From NCBI GenBank assembly GCA_903995115.1, contig LR877166.1:248001-312000 (forward strand): a DNA stretch of 64,000 nucleotides, written 5' to 3'. A program made the translations under genes and the position numbers. The DNA comes from Angomonas deanei (taxonomy: Eukaryota; Euglenozoa; Kinetoplastea; Trypanosomatida; Trypanosomatidae). Below, one piece after another: positions 21,994 to 31,830 of the stretch. The stretch's first letter is position 1; every line of letters starts with the position of its first letter. The notes beneath the pieces were generated by a model. That model did no database searches, was not told where the DNA came from, and was given only the letters and a program-made list of their open reading frames with translations.

Positions 21994-22066
21994 TGGAGAA
22001 GTTGGGTATCGATCCCAATACCTATCGCATGCTAAGCGATCGCTCTACCATCTGAGCTACATCCCC
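21994..22066 (-). tRNA. tRNA-Ala (anticodon AGC), copy 1
   Basis: On the - strand it reads GGGGATGTAGCTCAGATGG at the 5' end, has anticodon loop TTAGCAT (AGC) and a T arm TTGGG-ATCGATA-CCCAA. The A box (TAGCTCAGATGG) and B box (GGATCGATACC) match eukaryotic tRNA-Ala. The acceptor stem GGGGATG/CTTCTCC has one T-T mismatch at pair 6-67. The 73-bp gene has the same sequence as the + strand copy at 22401. It lies downstream of U2 on the same strand. Confidence 0.95.
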
Positions 22067-22140
22067 TCGATGGTGCGGGGGTTTTCCACCTTGACAGTCG
22101 GAAACTAAAAAACAGCTTTACTACGCTAGGCAGAGAGAAA

Positions 22141-22154
22141 AAAAAATAAAAAAA
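22141..22154 (-). terminator. T-rich Pol III terminator of U2
   Basis: On the - strand the U2 3' end runs into TTTTTTTATTTTTT. The spliceosomal U snRNAs of trypanosomatids are made by Pol III, for which a T-run terminator is expected. Confidence 0.7.
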
Positions 22155-22155
22155 G

Positions 22156-22297
22156 AGTTGCTCTCCTGGAAACGTGGAACTCCAGGAAAACAACTGAGGT
22201 CGATCATTTTAACTCGTTTGCCAACTAGTGGCATATCAGGAGTTACTCTGATAAGAACAGTTTTAAAACATGATCTTAGCTATAAAGCCGAGAATAT
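22156..22297 (-). ncRNA. U2: U2 small nuclear RNA
   Basis: The - strand begins ATATTCTCGGCTTTATAGCT and continues AAGATCA, the strongly conserved U2 5' domain that pairs with U6. Stem-loop IIa (TTATCAG...CCTGATA) follows, and near the 3' end lies the hairpin CCTGGAGTTCCACGTTTCCAGG (two arms around a CCACG loop), fitting stem-loop IV. Where other eukaryotes have the branch-site pairing sequence GTAGTA, this gene has TGTTTTAAAACTG, as known for trypanosome U2. The length is about 142 nt against roughly 148 in T. brucei. The RNA works in both trans-splicing and the rare cis-splicing. The tRNA-Ala gene starting at 22401 is divergently oriented 103 bp upstream and probably supplies extragenic A and B boxes, as companion tRNA genes do for other trypanosomatid small RNAs. 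Confidence 0.93.
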
Positions 22298-22400
22298 GTA
22301 CCAGTTAAAATGTAGAGCCCAGTTCAGTGCAAGAAATCCGTTAAAAGCTGGGACCTAAAAAATCGGAGCAACCGTCGTATACCAGGCGGAGTGAGGCACA
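22298..22400 (-). promoter_or_regulatory. U2 / tRNA-Ala divergent promoter spacer
   Basis: This 103-bp spacer separates the U2 5' end from the divergent tRNA-Ala. Spacings of around 100 bp are typical of tRNA-companion promoters in trypanosomatids. No TATA-like element was noted. Confidence 0.55.
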
Positions 22401-22473
22401 GGGGATGTAGCTCAGATGGTAGAGCGATCGCTTAGCATGCGATAGGTATTGGGATCGATACCCAACTTCTCCA
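22401..22473 (+). tRNA. tRNA-Ala (anticodon AGC), copy 2
   Basis: Same 73-bp sequence as copy 1, on the opposite strand, including the T-T mismatch in the acceptor stem. Its internal A and B boxes probably also drive U2 on the other strand. The three genes form an inverted tRNA pair around U2. Confidence 0.95.
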
Positions 22474-22475
22474 AG

Positions 22476-22481
22476 TTTTTT
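22476..22481 (+). terminator. Pol III terminator of tRNA-Ala copy 2
   Basis: Six T residues directly follow the CCAAG end, the same arrangement as in copy 1. Confidence 0.8.
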
Positions 22482-23518
22482 CCCTTTCCACGTTCCCGCC
22501 TAAAGCGGGGTATGGCGTCCAAACGAATCATGGGCTGAAAGCCAAGCGGGCCTCACTTCGAGCAATCCCTTTTCGGGCGGAAAAAAACGCGGCCGGCACG
22601 AGAGCCAGCCCCACCTCATCAGGTCCGACGGCGCCCCGCGCGGATGAATCCATCCCGGCGGCATGTCAAATCTGTGTGGCGCCAACGGACGTGAAACCAG
22701 AACGGGCGTCCAGTCCGATAAGGGCGCGCCACGGTTCATCGACAGCACGCTTGGGAGCGACACCGTTTTCCTTTCAATGCCTGCCGGGTTGACGGTTAAA
22801 CATCCGGACGTTCGTCCGCCCCGGGTGTTTTTCTCCACAGCGGTCTTCGGCTTCAATCCGCTTTGTTATTGGAAATCGGTTCGGTGGAAATCCAAAACAC
22901 CAAGCGGAGTCGGGGCGAAATCGCCGCCGCACCCGTTGCGGGACAACTGTCAGGGTGGGTGAAGGGCCGTTTCACTCAGGACAACCTTGGGCAGCGCCGC
23001 CTCCAGCAACGGGGCCAAGCCCGCCCGCAACCCGCCAACCACTTACACACGGTGGGGGGACGGCGTGGCTGGCGAACCGCCGCGGGGCCCAGCGCGGAAG
23101 GAAAAAGGACCCGCACACAAGAGCGCAGCGGCGAAAAGGGCAACAGGGATCCTCGGACACGCGGACGCCGTGGAGATCGCGTTTCGAAAGTGAGTGGATG
23201 GTGTGTAAACATGGAAAATGAACCCTAAAACTAAGTCGTTTGATCGCGGCGGACAAATAAACACGGAACTGAATTGAATGAAGCAAGTGTCTGTTGCGCT
23301 TCCCTCGCTCTTTTTGAAGGCGTGGAGGTGAACAGGGAAAAAAGGGAGAAAGGAAGAGGAAATATGGAACTGCGACACAGCCGCATCACAACGGCGCGTT
23401 CAAAGTGGTCAAAATACCTCTCTTCACTTGTTGAATACACTTTTCATCATTCAAGAACAATTTGATGTCTGCGCCAGTAGGAAAAAAAAAAAAAAAGACG
23501 TTGTGTGATTACTCGCTA
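22482..23518. other. GC-rich non-coding segment of the convergence zone
   Basis: About 1 kb, of which 22490-23180 is clearly richer in G+C than other spacers here. Open frames on both strands lack known motifs, conserved starts or splice signals, so I do not call a gene. I searched it by eye for 5S rRNA, 7SL, U3 and further tRNAs and found no convincing match. The part from 23200 on is likely the 3' UTR of the - strand gene at 23519-24157. Confidence 0.5.
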
Positions 23519-24157
23519 CTACTCTTTTGAGCTTGTCACCATTCTAAGGTACCCTTGCTTTTTATTTTCGTCTCGGGACAGCTCGTACAGCTGAAAGTCC
23601 TCCTTGTCGGTGAATTTTGTTAGCGCCCTCCAGTATTCGTTCCAAAGGTGATTCAGCCCGCATCTCAGGAGACTGCGATAAGATTCCTCACATTGCGGGA
23701 CATTCGTTTTTGTTTCGATATCGGCGTTTTTCTCCATACAAGACAGGACGTTGAGTTTCTTCGTTTGGCACAGTGGGTGCAGTGCCGCGTGCTGTAATAG
23801 TAACTCTTGATTTTCTTTTGAACTCATACAACGAACGTATGGAAAGTGAGTCGACTTGCACAACTTTTCATTCAGTTTGTTTTTTGTGTTGATCTCGTAA
23901 TTGCTCGATCCATCGACAACTATCAGGTTTTTCTCCTGTAGACACGTAGTGTACTTGTCTAACTCTTTGTGACAAATGTATGCGTTCAGGTTTTGCCTTA
24001 GCATGTGCTGATTGTACAACTCTTCGCTATCTCTGTTTTTGTCGGCTCCCCGGTTAGATATTTCCTCTTGTTGCTCCCTTTTCCACTGTTCAAACATGTC
24101 TAAAGAAACTTGCGAATGCTTCGTGGTGGCGCTTGATTGGCCCCATGACTGCGACAT
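23519..24157 (-). CDS. quadruple CX9C (CHCH-fold) protein, probably mitochondrial intermembrane space
   Basis: The 212-residue protein has four exact C-x9-C motifs: CHKELDKYTTC, CKSTHFPYVRC, CQTKKLNVLSC and CEESYRSLLRC. Paired twin CX9C motifs form helical-hairpin CHCH domains that are oxidised by the Mia40/Erv1 import route or its kinetoplastid equivalent. Two such domains in one protein recall complex I subunit NDUFA8, but other respiratory assembly factors share the pattern, so I give no symbol. The N-terminus (MSQSWGQSSATTKHSQ) lacks a clear presequence, which is usual for this import route. It is in the same - strand run as the calmodulin-like gene. On the - strand, a tract (CCCCCCTCTTCCTTTCTGTT) ending CCTTTAG near 24264 may be its splice acceptor. 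Confidence 0.82.
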   Translation of the reverse strand: MSQSWGQSSATTKHSQVSLDMFEQWKREQQEEISNRGADKNRDSEELYNQHMLRQNLNAYICHKELDKYTTCLQEKNLIVVDGSSNYEINTKNKLNEKLCKSTHFPYVRCMSSKENQELLLQHAALHPLCQTKKLNVLSCMEKNADIETKTNVPQCEESYRSLLRCGLNHLWNEYWRALTKFTDKEDFQLYELSRDENKKQGYLRMVTSSKE

Positions 24158-24436
24158 CCTTCAGTATATGCTAGAGTGTTGAAGAGAATACGTTGAAGTG
24201 TCCGTGCCAAAGCGAAAACAAAGCACACCAATGAGTTCGCCCACACAGCAAAGAATTCGTTCCTAAAGGAACAGAAAGGAAGAGGGGGGGACGTGTTTTA
24301 TCAGCCGAAGAGGAGAAACAGAAAGCGCAGATTCCTTCTTCTTTTTCCCCGGAAACAAATTATAGTTTTGTGTAGCGAAATATACATTCTATCCAGCACG
24401 TAAAAAATAATAAAAAAAAAAAAAAACATTCTTGAA

Positions 24437-24697
24437 CTAGTTGCTTTCGTCGACCCAGATATCAGGCAACGGTGTCACCCACCAGAAGGAAAAAGGGAGG
24501 CGAGTTATGCGAAACCCGCTCACGTGCACAAGGTCAACGAGGAATGCGCGACATGGAGAGCACCCGTCCGTGTCGAGGTCCGCTCTGGTGCGGTACGGAA
24601 CGCCATTTGGAGGAGGCCGCAAAACGAAATCAGAAAGTTTTTTACAATTATCTAGCAGGTCATTTTGATCCTCGGACCCGTCCTTTGCTTTCGTCAT
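24437..24697 (-). CDS. possible small hypothetical protein
   Basis: An 86-codon frame starts MTKAKDGSEDQNDLLDNC and ends WVDESN. It lies between two convincing - strand genes and is not low complexity, which favours coding. Against it, a pyrimidine tract directly precedes this ATG with no AG in between, so splicing there would remove the start. I recognise no domain. The in-frame opening further upstream simply translates that tract. Confidence 0.3.
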   Translation of the reverse strand: MTKAKDGSEDQNDLLDNCKKLSDFVLRPPPNGVPYRTRADLDTDGCSPCRAFLVDLVHVSGFRITRLPFSFWWVTPLPDIWVDESN

Positions 24698-24826
24698 CGA
24701 CCAGAGAGAAGAAGGGAAAAGGGGACACCCGAGAAAGAACGGAGGAAAATAGTTTTCGCGTACCTCGCTGAGATTATTGCACATCGGAATCGTCAGCTTT
24801 TGGGAAAGAGAAACAGAGAAGACGGT

Positions 24827-25285
24827 TTACATCGCATCGTTGGTCATTATACGTTTAAATTCTTCAAAACTCAACTTCCCATCGCCATCGGTGTCCGCTT
24901 CGCAAATCATTTCAAAGGCTTGCTCCGTGGACAAAGAGCAACCCAACTTTCCCATCACATATTTGAGATTAGAAACTGTTATGAACCCGGTATTTCCCAA
25001 GTCGTAAAGCCGGAACGCCCTCTTAAGCTCTGTATCTTTTTCGTCTGGGTCGTTTAGCTTTGCTGCCACCAACGTTAAAAACTCAGGAAAATCGATGGAA
25101 CCGTTCGAGTCGAGATCCGCTTCTTTCAGCATACTGTATAGTTTGGCCGGCGAAACCCTCTGGCCGATAGAAAGGAATATTTGATTAATGTCTTCTACGG
25201 TGACGCTCCCGTCGCTGTCTTTGTCAAAAACAGAAAACGCCGCTTTGAGTTCGGCTATTTGCTGGAGGGAAAGCAAGTCCGCCAT
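24827..25285 (-). CDS. calmodulin-like protein with four EF-hands
   Basis: The 152-residue protein has calmodulin length and spacing. EF-hand loops are DKDSDGSVTVED, DLDSNGSIDFPE, DLGNTGFITVSN and DTDGDGKLSFEE. Loops 1, 2 and 4 keep the calcium-binding positions (Asp at 1, Gly at 6, acidic at 12). Loop 3 has Gly at position 3 and Asn at 12, so it probably binds calcium weakly or not at all. It is too diverged to be calmodulin itself (calmodulin starts ADQLTEEQI), so it is a calmodulin-like sensor or a centrin-type light chain. A splice acceptor lies 11 nt upstream on the - strand. It is the rightmost - strand gene of its run. Confidence 0.88.
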   Translation of the reverse strand: MADLLSLQQIAELKAAFSVFDKDSDGSVTVEDINQIFLSIGQRVSPAKLYSMLKEADLDSNGSIDFPEFLTLVAAKLNDPDEKDTELKRAFRLYDLGNTGFITVSNLKYVMGKLGCSLSTEQAFEMICEADTDGDGKLSFEEFKRIMTNDAM

Positions 25286-25296
25286 ATCGAGCTATT

Positions 25297-25325
25297 CTTA
25301 ATGGGGAGAGGGAGGGAGAAATCGA
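25297..25325 (-). promoter_or_regulatory. probable trans-splice acceptor of the calmodulin-like gene
   Basis: The - strand reads TTTCTCCCTCCCTCTCCCC followed by ATTAAG. The AG is 11 nt before the ATG. Confidence 0.6.
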
Positions 25326-26050
25326 GGTACTGGATTCCTGGCGGGGGGAGAACAAGCTTTCCCGCAGCCCATTAAAAGGGGAATCGAGGGTCAAAAATAC
25401 CGCCCGCACGCCACGCGCGCGGAAAGGGGGAACCCCTTAGCCCGCGCCGATTATGCGACCCGCACTGTCGCGAACAAAACCGGGCGCCGACAGCCGGCCA
25501 ACAAAAAGCACCGCCGGCGGCTGGAACGCCCCGCGAGCGCCCGGCGCGCATTCGGCGAGCGGACGAGCAGGGGGCGCGCCCCCGTGGCGCGGCGGGAAAC
25601 CCCCGCCCCCGGCGCCCCCACCGCAAGCCGCCGAACCCGACAACACGAAACCCCGCAAGCCCACGCGGCGGCGCACCGAGAGAGCGCGCCACGCGGAAAC
25701 AAAAAGAGGAACAGCGCCCAAAAAAAAAAGAGAAAGACCGCTGGCTAACCGAAACACCTTTGCTCAAAAAACGCCTCACACAGCATTTCGCGCCCCCGGG
25801 GACTACGGAACGACTTTTAGGGGAAGATTCCCTTGCCGCCTGTTGTCCGGCAGGGTGGGCAACTCCTAAAAGGGAAAAAACTATAAAATTCCCCGCTAAC
25901 TTCACCGTCAGGGAACAGTAGTGACACAAATTTTCCTCTTGGAGCAGAGCCACCGCTTTCCGTCACTTCTCACGTTAAGCAAATAATAAAATGGTATTAT
26001 CATAAGGGAAAGAAAGTGAAACTCAAATTAAAATATTGATAATCACGACG
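25326..26050. other. GC-rich island at the start of the - strand gene run
   Basis: 25370-25700 is the most GC-rich non-coding stretch of the window and is strongly strand-biased (C on +, G on -). Open frames on both strands are Arg/Gly/Pro/Ala-rich with no motif, as expected from composition. It lies upstream of the - strand genes and far from any + strand gene, so it may be where Pol II starts on the - strand. That is an inference from position and composition only. From 25860 on the sequence becomes AT-rich again. Confidence 0.4.
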
Positions 26051-26296
26051 CCAAACAGAGTTTAGTTCGCCAAAATGCCCCTCCGTTCGTCCGGAGAAGT
26101 TCGCCATAAAAAAGGGGTGGTGAACGAAATAATAAACAAATGAAAGACAGAAGGTAAAACTTTTATCCTGCGCTTCATTTACAGTATTTTCATTCCCGAC
26201 GTCGTTATTTCGAGGCATTGTGGCACGAAGTTGACTGAGCGGACGAACGAATGGATTGTTCATAATAATTCTGTAATTCGATTACTATTACCAAAA
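26051..26296. repeat. left copy of a 250-bp direct repeat bracketing the satellite
   Basis: This block (CCAAACAGAGTTTAGTTCGC at its start, GATTACTATTACCAAAA at its end) recurs in the same orientation at 29131-29378 with scattered substitutions. Landmarks shared by both are CCCCTCCGTTCGTCCGGAGA, AAACTTTTATCCTGCGCTTC and TTGACTGAGCGGACGAACGA. Confidence 0.9.
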
Positions 26297-26824
26297 ATAT
26301 AATAATGATAAATAATAATAATAATGAAACGAATGTGAAGGGAGAGAGAGAGAGTAAATTAATTATTTCAACAAAACTTCGCCTCTTCATTACGAGACGG
26401 GGCGCGTAACTGTTTCGAAAACAATAATAATAATAATAATAATAGTCACGATAAATAATAATAATGAAACGAGTGTGAAGGGAGAGAGAGAGAGTAAATT
26501 AATTATTTCAACAAAACTTCGCCTCTTCATTACGAGACGGGGCGCGTAACTGTTTCGAAAACAATAATAATAATAGTCACGATAAATAATAATAATGAAA
26601 CGAGTGTGAAGGGGGAGAGAGAGAGTAAATTAATTATTTCAACAAAACTTCGCCTCTTCATTACGAGACGGGGCGCGTAACTCTTTCGAAAACAATAATA
26701 CTAATAGTCACGATAAATAATAATAATGAAACGAGTGTGAAGGGAGAGAGAGAGAGTAAATTAATTATTTCAACAAAACTTCGCCTCTTCATTACGAGAC
26801 GGGGCGCGTAACTGTTTCGAAAAC

Positions 26825-26858
<34 letters not shown>

Positions 26859-27640
26859 GTCACGATAAATAATAATAATGAAACGAGTGTGAAGGGAGAG
26901 AGAGAGAGTAAATTAATTATTTCAACAAAACTTCGCCTCTTCATTACGAGACGGGGCGCGTAACTGTTTCGAAAACAATAATAATAATAATAATAATAGT
27001 CACGATAAATAATAATAATGAAACGAGTGTGAAGGGAGAGAGAGAGAGTAAATTAATTATTTCAACAAAACTTCGCCTCTTCATTACGAGACGGGGCGCG
27101 TAACTGTTTCGAAAACAATAATAATAATAGTCACGATAAATAATAATAATGAAACGAGTGTGAAGGGGGAGAGAGAGAGTAAATTAATTATTTCAACAAA
27201 ACTTCGCCTCTTCATTACGAGACGGGGCGCGTAACTCTTTCGAAAACAATAATACTAATAGTCACGATAAATAATAATAATGAAACGAGTGTGAAGGGGG
27301 AGAGAGAGAGTAAATTAATTATTTCAACAAAACTTCGCCTCTTCATTACGAGACGGGGCGCGTAACTCTTTCGAAAACAATAATACTAATAGTCACGATA
27401 AATAATAATAATGAAACGAGTGTGAAGGGAGAGAGAGAGAGTAAATTAATTATTTCAACAAAACTTCGCCTCTTCATTACGAGGCGGGGCGCGTAACTGT
27501 TTCGAAAACAATAATACTAATAGTCACGATAAATAATAATAATGAAACGAATGTGAAGGGAGAGAGAGAGAGTAAATTAATTATTTCAACAAAACTTCGC
27601 CTCTTCATTACGAGACGGGGCGCGTAACTCTTTCGAAAAC

Positions 27641-27671
<31 letters not shown>

Positions 27672-29015
27672 GTCACGATAAATAATAATAATGAAACGAG
27701 TGTGAAGGGGAGAGAGAGAGTAAATTAATTATTTCAACAAAACTTCGCCTCTTCATTACGAGGCGGGGCGCGTAACTCTTTCGAAAACAATAATAATAAT
27801 AATAATAATAGTCACGATAAATAATAATAATGAAACGAGTGTGAAGGGAGAGAGAGGGTAAATTAATTATTTCAACAAAACTTCGCCTCTTCATTACGAG
27901 ACGGGGCGCGTAACTCTTTCGAAAACAATAATACTAATAGTCACGATAAATAATAATAATGAAACGAATGTGAAGGGAGAGAGAGAGAGTAAATTAATTA
28001 TTTCAACAAAACTTCGCCTCTTCATTACGAGACGGGGCGCGTAACTGTTTCGAAAACAATAATAATAATAATAATAATAGTCACGATAAATAATAATAAT
28101 GAAACGAGTGTGAAGGAAGAGAGAGAGAGTAAATTAATTATTTCAACAAAACTTCGCCTCTTCATTACGAGACGGGGCGCGTAACTCTTTCGAAAACAAT
28201 AATAATAATAATAATAATAGTCACGATAAATAATAATAATGAAACGAGTGTGAAGGGAGAGAGAGAGAGTAAATTAATTATTTCAACAAAACTTCGCCTC
28301 TTCATTACGAGACGGGGCGCGTAACTGTTTCGAAAACAATAATAATAATAGTCACGATAAAGAATAATAATGAAACGAGTGTGAAGGGGGAGAGAGGGTA
28401 AATTAATTATTTCAACAAAACTTCGCCTCTTCATTACGAGACGGGGCGCGTAACTGTTTCGAAAACAATAATAATAATAATAATAATAGTCACGATAAAT
28501 AATAATAATGAAACGAGTGTGAAGGGAGAGAGAGGGTAAATTAATTATTTCAACAAAACTTCGCCTCTTCATTACGAGACGGGGCGCGTAACTCTTTCGA
28601 AAACAATAATAATAATAATAATAATAGTCACGATAAATAATAATAATGAAACGAGTGTGAAGGGAGAGAGAGAGAGTAAATTAATTATTTCAACAAAACT
28701 TCGCCTCTTCATTACGAGACGGGGCGCGTAACTCTTTCGAAAACAATAATAATAATAATAATAATAGTCACGATAAATAATAATAATGAAACGAGTGTGA
28801 AGGGAGAGAGAGAGAGTAAATTAATTATTTCAACAAAACTTCGCCTCTTCATTACGAGACGGGGCGCGTAACTCTTTCGAAAACAATAATACTAATAGTC
28901 ACGATAAATAATAATAATGAAACGAGTGTGAAGGGAGAGAGAGAGAGTAAATTAATTATTTCAACAAAACTTCGCCTCTTCATTACGAGACGGGGCGCGT
29001 AACTCTTTCGAAAAC

Positions 29016-29049
<34 letters not shown>

Positions 29050-29110
29050 GTCACGATAAATAATAATAATGAAACGAGTGTGAAGGGGGAGAGAGAGAGT
29101 AAATTAATTC
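26297..29110. repeat. satellite array, about 20 units of 125-145 bp
   Basis: Each unit contains GTAAATTAATTATTTCAACA, AAACTTCGCCTCTTCATTAC, GAGACGGGGCGCGTAACT, then TTTCGAAAAC, a variable (AAT)n, AGTCACGATAAATAATAATA, ATGAAACGAGTGTGAAGGG and a GA run. Unit length varies mainly through the AAT number (about 3 to 11) and the GA run. Recurrent variants are GTAACTG versus GTAACTC and ACTAATAGTC versus a pure AAT run. The last unit is cut off after GTAAATTAATT. Frames that stay open here are accidental. Confidence 0.95.
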
Positions 29111-29130
29111 TATCACCAAAAATAACAAAA

Positions 29131-29378
29131 ACCGAACAGAGCGTAGTTCGCCTAAACGCCCCTCCGTTCGTCCGGAGAAGTTCGGTATAAAAAAGGGGTG
29201 GTAAAAGAAATAATAAACAAATGAAAGACCGGAGGTAAAACTTTTATCCTGCGCTTCATTTACAGTATTTTCATTCCCGACGTCGTTATTTCGAGGCATT
29301 GTGGCACGAAGTTGACTGAGCGGACGAACGATTGGATTGTTTATAATAATTTTGTAAATCGATTACTATTACCAAAAT
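29131..29378. repeat. right copy of the 250-bp direct repeat
   Basis: Homologous to 26051-26296 and in the same orientation. The LINE remnant begins just after it, past an A-run at about 29391-29403. Confidence 0.9.
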
Positions 29379-29403
29379 TATCACTACTGAGAAAAAAAAA
29401 AAA

Positions 29404-31830
29404 TCAACGAGCCCGGCACACAGACCGACGTTCTACGTGTAGAACACCTGCACCCTCCTGCACGGGGCAAGAAATCGTCGAGTCGACACAAGGTGTTCAT
29501 GTGGCGCACGCCGGTGTGTTACGACCATCAGGTCAACGCAGAAAGGTGGTGGATGCTCAGTGGAGATGTCGAACTGAACGCCAAGTGTTACAATGGAATG
29601 CAGGAGGCCAACGAAATCGAGAGGTCGTGGAGGGGTGTGTCCATTCTCATACGAAAGGACATCCCAGTGCGTCTCATTTCGAAAGGTCGAGTAGGTATCT
29701 ATTCAGATACTGGCTCCAGGAAATATTACGGCGAAGTTTGTTTCAGCGTATACGCCGAATACAGGACTCTACAGTAACCAATACGGTGGACGAGCTAAAG
29801 AGCTCAGGAAATGATGCCCCCTTTATTGGCCTTTGGTACGCCGATCCCAACACCCATGGCGCACGTCAGCGTCAAAACCCAGAAAGAGTGGAAGCTCTTA
29901 TTTCAATGGATAAGTGAACGCTCGATGGAGGTGGCACACCAGTAGGCATGGTACGCCGACACACTTATGGACTTGGGGTTGGATCCGTACCGGATTTGGT
30001 GGATTGGGTCGTTCCTGTCAAATAGAAGCGCATATGTAAAAGTAAGGGCGCAAAATTCGAACAAAATGCACTTCACATGCGGAGTACCACAAGGATCAGT
30101 CCTAGGGCCCTATTAACCATGAACTTCATGAGCAAAGAATTAAATGCAGTGCCGAAATTGAAACATGTATTCTTTGCGAATGATCTCGCGCTGATACCTC
30201 AGGGTACTAATGAAGAGATAACCGAGACGTTACAAGAAGGACTCAACATTATAGAACGGTGGTTTAAAGAACATTTTATGGAAGTGAGCGCATCGAAGAC
30301 GAAGTACACGCTCTTTGGTAGATATAAGCAGCGACTACAACTGGATGGTAGAGTACTAGATGAGGATAAGGTGCCCAAACTATTGGGAGTGACCCTACAA
30401 AGTGCTAGTGGAGTGCGAACGCATGTGAACGATATCAAGCAACAGGCTCGCACCCGTCTGCAGAAACTCAATGCGATCGCCGCACACAACTGGGGGCCAT
30501 CGAAGGATGTACTAAGAGCTTTCTATATGGCTCTAGTACAATCAAAGCTTCTGTACGGGGCAGTCGCATGGTGAGAACTAGCGTCGCGGTACTCCGGCAA
30601 CAATTTTGGCTCCTCGGTATTGGAATCCCTCCAGCGACTTCCTGTCGGTTTCCAAGCCGGGAGGACCTACTCCAAGAGGCAAGATAACTGGACCTTGATA
30701 GTATGGTCCTGAGCAGGCAAATACGGGATTTATTTAGAGAGGAAAGTATCCACAGCAGGAACTCAGATTACGCGAAGCACCTTCTCAAGAAGGAGAGGGC
30801 TCGAGAAGCGCGAGAGTCTGTCGGGGAACACTTCACCAGTGTCGATAATCCGCACAAACCGTTATCCATGGACATGGCATGTTAGACGTATTCGAAGGTA
30901 AGATTTCATATTGACTCACCGGGGAAATTGAAAGAGAAACTGCAAGCATGTCGGGCTAGGGTAGAAGCGTATGAGAGGACACATGCTTATCACCTATATA
31001 CGGATGGGTCCGTACGTCTGGGCATAAAATCCGGAGCAGCAGCAGTCCTATATAAAAGGAAGGTTCGACGCTGGCTTGCAGCTACAGAGCAGAATGTACG
31101 GCCGCGCTAATAGGACTGCGTATGGTACTCGCCAACATTACATCTAAATATAGAGGCAAGATTGCAATTTTCGCTGATTCACTGTCGCTGTTACAAGTTC
31201 TCAATACAGGACCGACGAAGGTTCAAGACGGTATTCTAAGACGCATATGGGTATACACTAGGAAGATCGTTGCGCGTAATCGGCAACTGGACTTTACTTT
31301 TGTATTGGGGCACTGTGACTTAGAGGGTAATGAGGCAGTGGACCAACTCGCGAAAGACGCGGCGGATAAGTATGAGCAGACGTTTGCGGATCTACTGGTC
31401 ACTGCGGAGAGACTCATTGACCTACCGAAGAACTCAACTGGATAGCGACAGATTCCTGCCAGCGCCGAAGGCAGACGTGAGCCTCACCAGGCTCGGCAAT
31501 GTGTCGTTTCTGTGAGCAGCGGTCAAGTACGGTGGATGACGTTTTACCACCCAAGGCAGTGACCTATATCCCTCCTCGTCCTGGTAGGCAATACCCTCGT
31601 GCAATCTGTCCCTGCTGTTGGCGCGTTACCGCGTCGAAGCAGATGCTACAGTCGCACCTCACGACCCAACACAAAACTCTTGTAGACCAGACCGGATCGC
31701 CGACCAGGCGTATGGCGAACCTCGGAAGAACCTCCCGTTTAGATGCCCGGTCTGTCATAACCAGCGTAGTGATAGTGACGATTTCACGGAGCACGCAGCA
31801 GCTACGCACCCCATGGCTCCTACGGAGAAC
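29404..31830 (+). mobile_element. decayed, 5'-truncated non-LTR retrotransposon (LINE), ingi/L1Tc-like
   Basis: The reverse transcriptase core is visible as CGVPQGSVLGP (near 30078), then FFANDLALIP, where the first Asp of the usual FADD box is Asn, and LGVTL with YGAVAW. An RNase H domain follows: YTDGS (near 30998), RAECTAALIGL, FADSLSLLQVL and GHCDLEGNEAVDQLAKDAA. At the end are two C2H2 fingers: CPCCWRVTASKQMLQSHLTTQH and CPVCHNQRSDSD...HAAATH. RT-RNase H-C2H2 is the order of the ingi/L1Tc clade. Several stops and frame changes break it, including stops after LGP and between YTDGS and RAECT, and the endonuclease region is missing or unrecognisable. No poly-A tail is seen at the 3' end. 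It is inactive. Confidence 0.9.

Noticed and set aside
22500-23286. Possible 7SL, U3, 5S or further tRNA gene, or protein ORFs, in the GC-rich segment
   Set aside because: No box elements, conserved core or B box could be matched by eye, and the ORFs on both strands lack motifs.
25372-25953. 193-aa reverse-strand ORF in the GC island
   Set aside because: Arg/Gly/Ala/Pro-rich composition expected from GC content, no domain, and it lies upstream of a gene with its own acceptor.
26000-26263. Reverse-strand ORF (MNNPFVRPLSQ...) conserved between the two 250-bp direct repeats
   Set aside because: Similarity follows from the DNA repeat. Substitutions include several non-synonymous ones, the C-terminal part diverges, and no signals for expression are visible.
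27673-28572. Reverse-strand ORFs in the satellite (MKRRSFVEIINLPSLS repeats)
   Set aside because: Accidental open frames of a tandem repeat, interrupted differently in each unit.
26297-29110. CRISPR-like array
   Set aside because: Units are contiguous satellite repeats without unique spacers, in a eukaryotic nuclear genome.
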